Below, piece after piece: positions 57,577-64,000 of a stretch of DNA of 64,000 nt. Position 1 is the stretch's first letter. Each line of letters opens with the position of its first letter. The notes beneath the pieces were generated by a model. The model made no database searches, was not told where the DNA came from, and saw only the letters and a program-made list of their open reading frames with translations. The stretch is from contig CM075853.1 of the NCBI GenBank assembly GCA_037975125.1, positions 52,336,958 through 52,400,957 on the forward strand, given 5' to 3'. A program made the translations under genes and the position numbers. This stretch comes from Latrodectus hesperus (lineage: Eukaryota; Arthropoda; Arachnida; Araneae; Theridiidae).

Positions 57577-57860
57577 AGAGCTTACATGACCTAGTAGTAG
57601 GATAGTCCATTTCAGAACATAAGATCTTAGGTTCGATCCCACCAACTGCTGAACAACAGGAATAGATGATGTGCTGCTGCTTTTTGCATGCACTTACATA
57701 ACGGCGGTGAGTACTTGAGGATTTTCTGAGTATAAATCCTTATGCCAAGTGAATGCAGCATACCCTCTATGAAAAGTCCTTCCAGGAAGCAATTGACGCA
57801 ATGGATACTAAAATGGTTGACAACGGTCTTCGGTGGTACGGGTCTCAATTACGTGGTGTC
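57577..57860 (+). mobile_element. Possible tRNA-derived retroposon
   Basis: TGACCTAGTAGTAGGATAG (box A-like) and TCTTAGGTTCGATCCCACC (strong box B match) have tRNA-like spacing. The 9-mer aaagagaag occurs on both sides (57568-57576 and 57861-57869), compatible with a target duplication. The body does not match families 1 or 2, and there is no A-rich tail. Confidence 0.45.
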
Positions 57861-57964
57861 AAAGAGAAGGCAACTGATTTTCGTATTAATAAACATATAA
57901 TCTTCATAAATAAATGAAATGCTTTTACAGTTAAGCACTTCTCAATAGGGGAATATAAAACATT

Positions 57965-57967
<3 letters not shown>

Positions 57968-58052
<85 letters not shown>

Positions 58053-58055
58053 TAT
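57968..58055. repeat. (TA)n array, about 80 bp plus short extension
   Basis: TA repeats interrupted once by tacata near the right end. Confidence 0.96.
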
Positions 58056-60589
58056 AAAACATATTCTTATATATAAAAACGTGTATATAAAACACTTAAA
58101 AGATTATTTGTTTCCTTGAAAAGTAATCTTTGTAGTTAGACGTTTTAATTAAAATATGATAAGAAATTCCACTGTCTTAAAAAAATCTCTCTTCTGATAA
58201 TATATAACACATGAAATATTAAGAATTCTTGTCTTGAATTTTCAAAATTGATATGCAAGTATTTACTTATTAACTATATGAATTTAAAAGTTTCTTTATC
58301 ACTTTTACGTCATAAGTAATGAATTACTATGCAACAAGTGGTTTAAACTTGGATGTGAATAATATTAGTCACTCATATGATGTATTACAGAAATAATCAC
58401 CTTTCTATTACTGCAATACTACAGAAAATTATTTTCCGCTGAAACTAATTTGGTAACAACATTATAATTCATCAAAACTCACTTAGAGAGTCTAATTTCA
58501 TGTGAATATAATATTTATTATTAATGAAATTATTTCAAATATCTTTGAGAACAATTAATTCACAAAAAGAACGAAGCAATAAAATTCAAACATTTTTATA
58601 AATAATAAAAATAAAAACAATTTCAAATTGTATCTCTCAATATAATGTTGATCATATAATGCATAATTATCGATGTCCTTTCACAAACTCATTTAAAAAC
58701 GGTTACATCACTTAATTGTCTCACAGCTTGTATAATCATTTAAAAATAGAAGGTTATGTTATTTTTTCAATTTAACATCAACAATTGTAACTCCATCGAA
58801 AATAAAAGATTTGAAGATTTAAAAATATATTTTACTCTTTTCAGTCTGACTTCATACACAACTAAATTCTTAAAAAAGGAAGGTTATCAGGCAACCAAAT
58901 ACTTTGGATTATTTTTCAAATCAACTTTTTATTCGAAATAATAATAAAAATAAGTAACTGAAATAAGAAGAAAACTTGTGTGGGTGTGTGTCTATAAAAT
59001 ATTTTCTTTGGTATTCTTGGCTTAAACATTAATTAGCTTAAGAGTTTAAGCATTAATTATTATTATTATTATCATTATAATGATTTTTCATGAGACATTA
59101 TGACCCTTTTTTAGTTTAATTTTACAGAAAAGTCTTACCACTTGAAATATACAGGAAAGATATACGCTCTAATTTTCTTCTTTAAGTCCTTACTTCGGAA
59201 ATAATTTAATAAAAGCAACTTGTTTCTAAATAAACTTATTGGCACATTCATTCATTATTTCAGATTATTCCGTAACAGAAGGATATGAAGGTCTCGCGTT
59301 TCTGAAGCAATTTCGTCATTAAGTAAATCAAATTTCTTAATTAATGAGCATACGATAAGGCAGGATGTAATTACTAAACGAAAGAATCGATGGAGTAGCA
59401 AATATGTTTAATACTTCTCATCAAAGTTAAGCAGGCTTCTCAGTGTTTTAATACTTTAAAATCGATAAAGATTTCGTTCTAGGTGAACCAAAATTAAAGA
59501 TGAGAAACTGCTTAAGAAAAGGAAATTCACAGGTTTTCGCTTTAAATCCGTGAAAATGTTAGAGATTAATAGCAAGAAAATAACGGAAAGGTATCAGAGA
59601 TTTCATATATTGGGAAAATTTTCTTGATCAAGGGCTTAAGATTCATTAAAGGTGATAACTTATTTGACAATTAGTTTTGAAAATGAAACATTAGTAATTT
59701 ATAGGATATTGACAAATCATAAGTAGGATATGCCCAAAAAGGATATTTGGAACACAATGTTATTGCCAGTAAAGATTTCAAAATATTTTAATGGGAAATT
59801 TCACAAACGGAGCAATTTTAGTTGAATTGCTGAGTCAAAAAGTGTTTATATAGAAAGTGTTTATATAAAAAAGCCTATATATAGAATTGATTATAACTAT
59901 TAATTTAGATTTAATGCATGGGTGAACACATGAAAGCAGGGAATGCCATTTTTTATAAGCTAAAAAATATAGAATATATACTGTCATAAAAATTATGTAA
60001 GCAAATAAAAATGAGTAGAATAGCATTGCATGACAGCTACGTAGGTGTTTGAAATGAATAACCATGAAACAAGAGAAAATGAGCATGAAAAGAAATCAAA
60101 TGCAGGGAACTTAGTTCCTTGAAACGAAGGAAAGAATATAAAAAGATAAATCAGGCAGTAAAATGGCTCAACATAATAAATAGTTATATGTAATTAAAAA
60201 ATATTGCTTTATAAAAATGTAAAAAGTTTAATATAACTGGTGAACTCTTTGAATAGAGAGATTTCACTATTGTAACCCTGCTATGCATGAATGTGCTGAG
60301 ATAAAATTTTGGTGTTTATTGCTCCGCTCTAACTTCAAGACTTTACAAATATAATTAAAATTTTTCGGAATACAAAAGGAGGAACTGATCTTGTAGAAAT
60401 ACACCGACAAAGTATGTCTGAAATATATTCGATAGAATTTTGGAAAAAAAATGAAAATTAGTCCTTCCATATGTTGCAATATTTTAAATCAAAGCATTAG
60501 TCGGATGATAAGATATTTGACGTCATTTTCATTTATTTTAAGAAAAAGATCACAAATGATTACATACATAACTATGCAGGCGAGGCATG
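58056..60589. other. AT-rich spacer, no gene seen
   Basis: About 59270-59460 is slightly less AT-rich and contains homeodomain-type words (TTAATTAATGAG, GTAATTAC). Nothing else is recognisable. Confidence 0.45.
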
Positions 60590-60920
60590 GACTGCACTTT
60601 AATGTTAACAGGTTTGAAATATTCGACTGCCTCAAAATCTTGAACTCGGTCAAGTGACATACTTGAGCTGGCACCATCCTCTTCACATCCATGTCACAAC
60701 AGCGGAAAGATTTTGGATACCATATTAATGTGGAAATGTCTCTAACTCCTGGAGCTCCAGCAATCTAGTGAGGGAGGGTATGTGGTCACCCTCCCAATAA
60801 TTGCCCGTGGCAAATGTGGTGTTTCACTTTGTTGACAACTCAGTAATGGAAAATGTGAGATCACCCTCCTAACCATTGGCCGTGGCAAACAATGTTTCAC
60901 TTTGCTGATGTTATAAAAAA
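60590..60920 (+). repeat. Interspersed repeat R4, copy 2, with internal tandem duplication
   Basis: Plus-strand match to the minus strand of 46140-46420 (TCCTCTTCACATCCATGTC, TGTGGAAATGTCTCTAACTC, GGAGCTCCAGCAA). Its 3' segment is present twice with a 75-bp period (TCACCCTCC at 60786 and 60861, each followed by a GTGGCAAA and TTTCACTTTG block), whereas copy 1 has it once. Confidence 0.65.
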
Positions 60921-63612
<2,692 letters not shown>

Positions 63613-63613
63613 G

Positions 63614-63751
63614 CAGTGCACGACATTGAAAAGCCGAAACCGAAAAGCAGTTGGGTGAGAGTGACGAAGCTTGGCAAACAGAGAACGACAGCAACAAACA
63701 ATAAGTGATCTGTATTTCGAAATGATATTCATAATGCAAAGAGAGAACAGG
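63614..63751. mobile_element. Detached terminal fragment of the Tc1 family at 54707
   Basis: Begins CAGTGCACGACATTGAAAA and aligns with the reverse complement of about 55962-56096 (for example AGTGACGAAGCTTGGCAAAC against AGTGACGAAACTTGGCAAGT, and AAGTGATCTGTATTTCGAAA against AAGTGATCTGTATTTCTAAA). The match stops near 63751. No transposase or second terminus is present within the window. The terminus abuts the CA array, with no clear TA target. Confidence 0.8.
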
Positions 63752-64000
63752 GGTTGGTTAGTTGGTTGAAACATCAATGTTGTGGGACCCTGGACTATAC
63801 CTAAGATTAATAGGATTTATCCCCCAATCATCGTCAGCGAACCCTCACACTTTATTGGGGCCCACTGACCGGTACTTCGTCATTCATTGAAATTAAGGTT
63901 CTACAAAGAAAGGGCTTACAGGCTCCTACGCAGTTGGACTCTGTATTACAGGTTCGTAAATTTGTTGTTAGTACACATATGTTAGTTACAAGCAATTGAT
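63752..64000. other. Moderate-GC sequence, possible repeat, unassigned
   Basis: Less AT-rich than average. GGTTGGTTAGTTGGTTGAAA and GTTGTGGGACCC recall parts of the 12109 retroposon, but I could not align them collinearly. It runs off the window end. Confidence 0.35.

Noticed and set aside
57585..57650. A functional tRNA gene
   Set aside because: Box B is good, but I could not fold a cloverleaf with a paired acceptor stem; the tRNA-like part is embedded in a longer unit with possible flanking duplication.
63734..63790. Telomere-like TTGG/TTAG repeats
   Set aside because: Only two or three imperfect units (GGTTGGTTAGTTGG); the same word occurs inside the 12109 retroposon.

Overview
This is a gene-poor, strongly AT-rich stretch of a eukaryotic nuclear genome (roughly 70% A+T or more by eye). 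I found no intact host protein-coding gene and no rRNA or true tRNA gene. The sequence is single-copy-looking AT-rich DNA broken up by about two dozen long dinucleotide arrays (mostly (TA)n, some (CA)n/(TG)n, one (GA)n), decayed DNA transposons, short tRNA-derived retroposons (SINEs) and a few islands of more balanced base composition. The mix of Tc1, mariner and hAT relics, tRNA-derived SINEs and long TA arrays suggests an arthropod. The translated Tc1 fragments most resemble spider (Araneae) elements as I remember them, but that is inference; a cephalopod, for example, could also carry such arrays.

Layout, left to right. 0-10 kb: a GC-richer island (596-1110), a heavily mutated Tc1-like transposase on the minus strand (1500-2115), TA arrays, a second island (4190-4800), a possible mariner N-terminal relic (5623-5889), a 71-bp exact direct repeat, two SINEs of different families (7023-7300 and 7354-7511) and a third island (9185-9600) with a perfect CRE motif. 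10-14.5 kb is the most layered part: a Tc1-like element (10834-12030) carries an inserted SINE, a 165-bp retroposon has a perfect 13-bp target duplication, and a non-autonomous hAT element with an 8-bp target duplication sits inside what looks like an older SINE. 15-24 kb: further islands, including abutting E-box palindromes near 18560, and two more SINE copies.

24-38 kb: a shortened mariner with perfect 26-bp terminal repeats (23861-24743), a dispersed segmental duplication (26.3-27.7 kb and 31.2-31.7 kb), the largest TA array (34379-34595), a rearranged mariner whose left end is an inverted copy of its own right end (36804-37510), and next to it a multi-stop reading frame that may be a pseudogene of an unrecognised protein (37541-38113). 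39-48 kb: two SINE-like copies, one copy of a further interspersed repeat, and a large inverted repeat around a TA array (47177-47770). 48-64 kb: a GC-richer island (48080-48620), a Tc1-like element (54707-56096), a tRNA-like retroposon (57577-57860), the second copy of the interspersed repeat (60590-60920), two large CA-containing arrays, and a detached end of the same Tc1 family at 63614-63751.

Nothing here works together as an operon or pathway. The window is best read as an intergenic or intronic desert. Its transposase genes are all broken, and the only plausible host function is regulatory, in the scattered GC-richer islands. The most unusual structures are the snap-back mariner at 36.8 kb, the two nested insertions at 10.8-14 kb and the inverted repeat at 47.2 kb.
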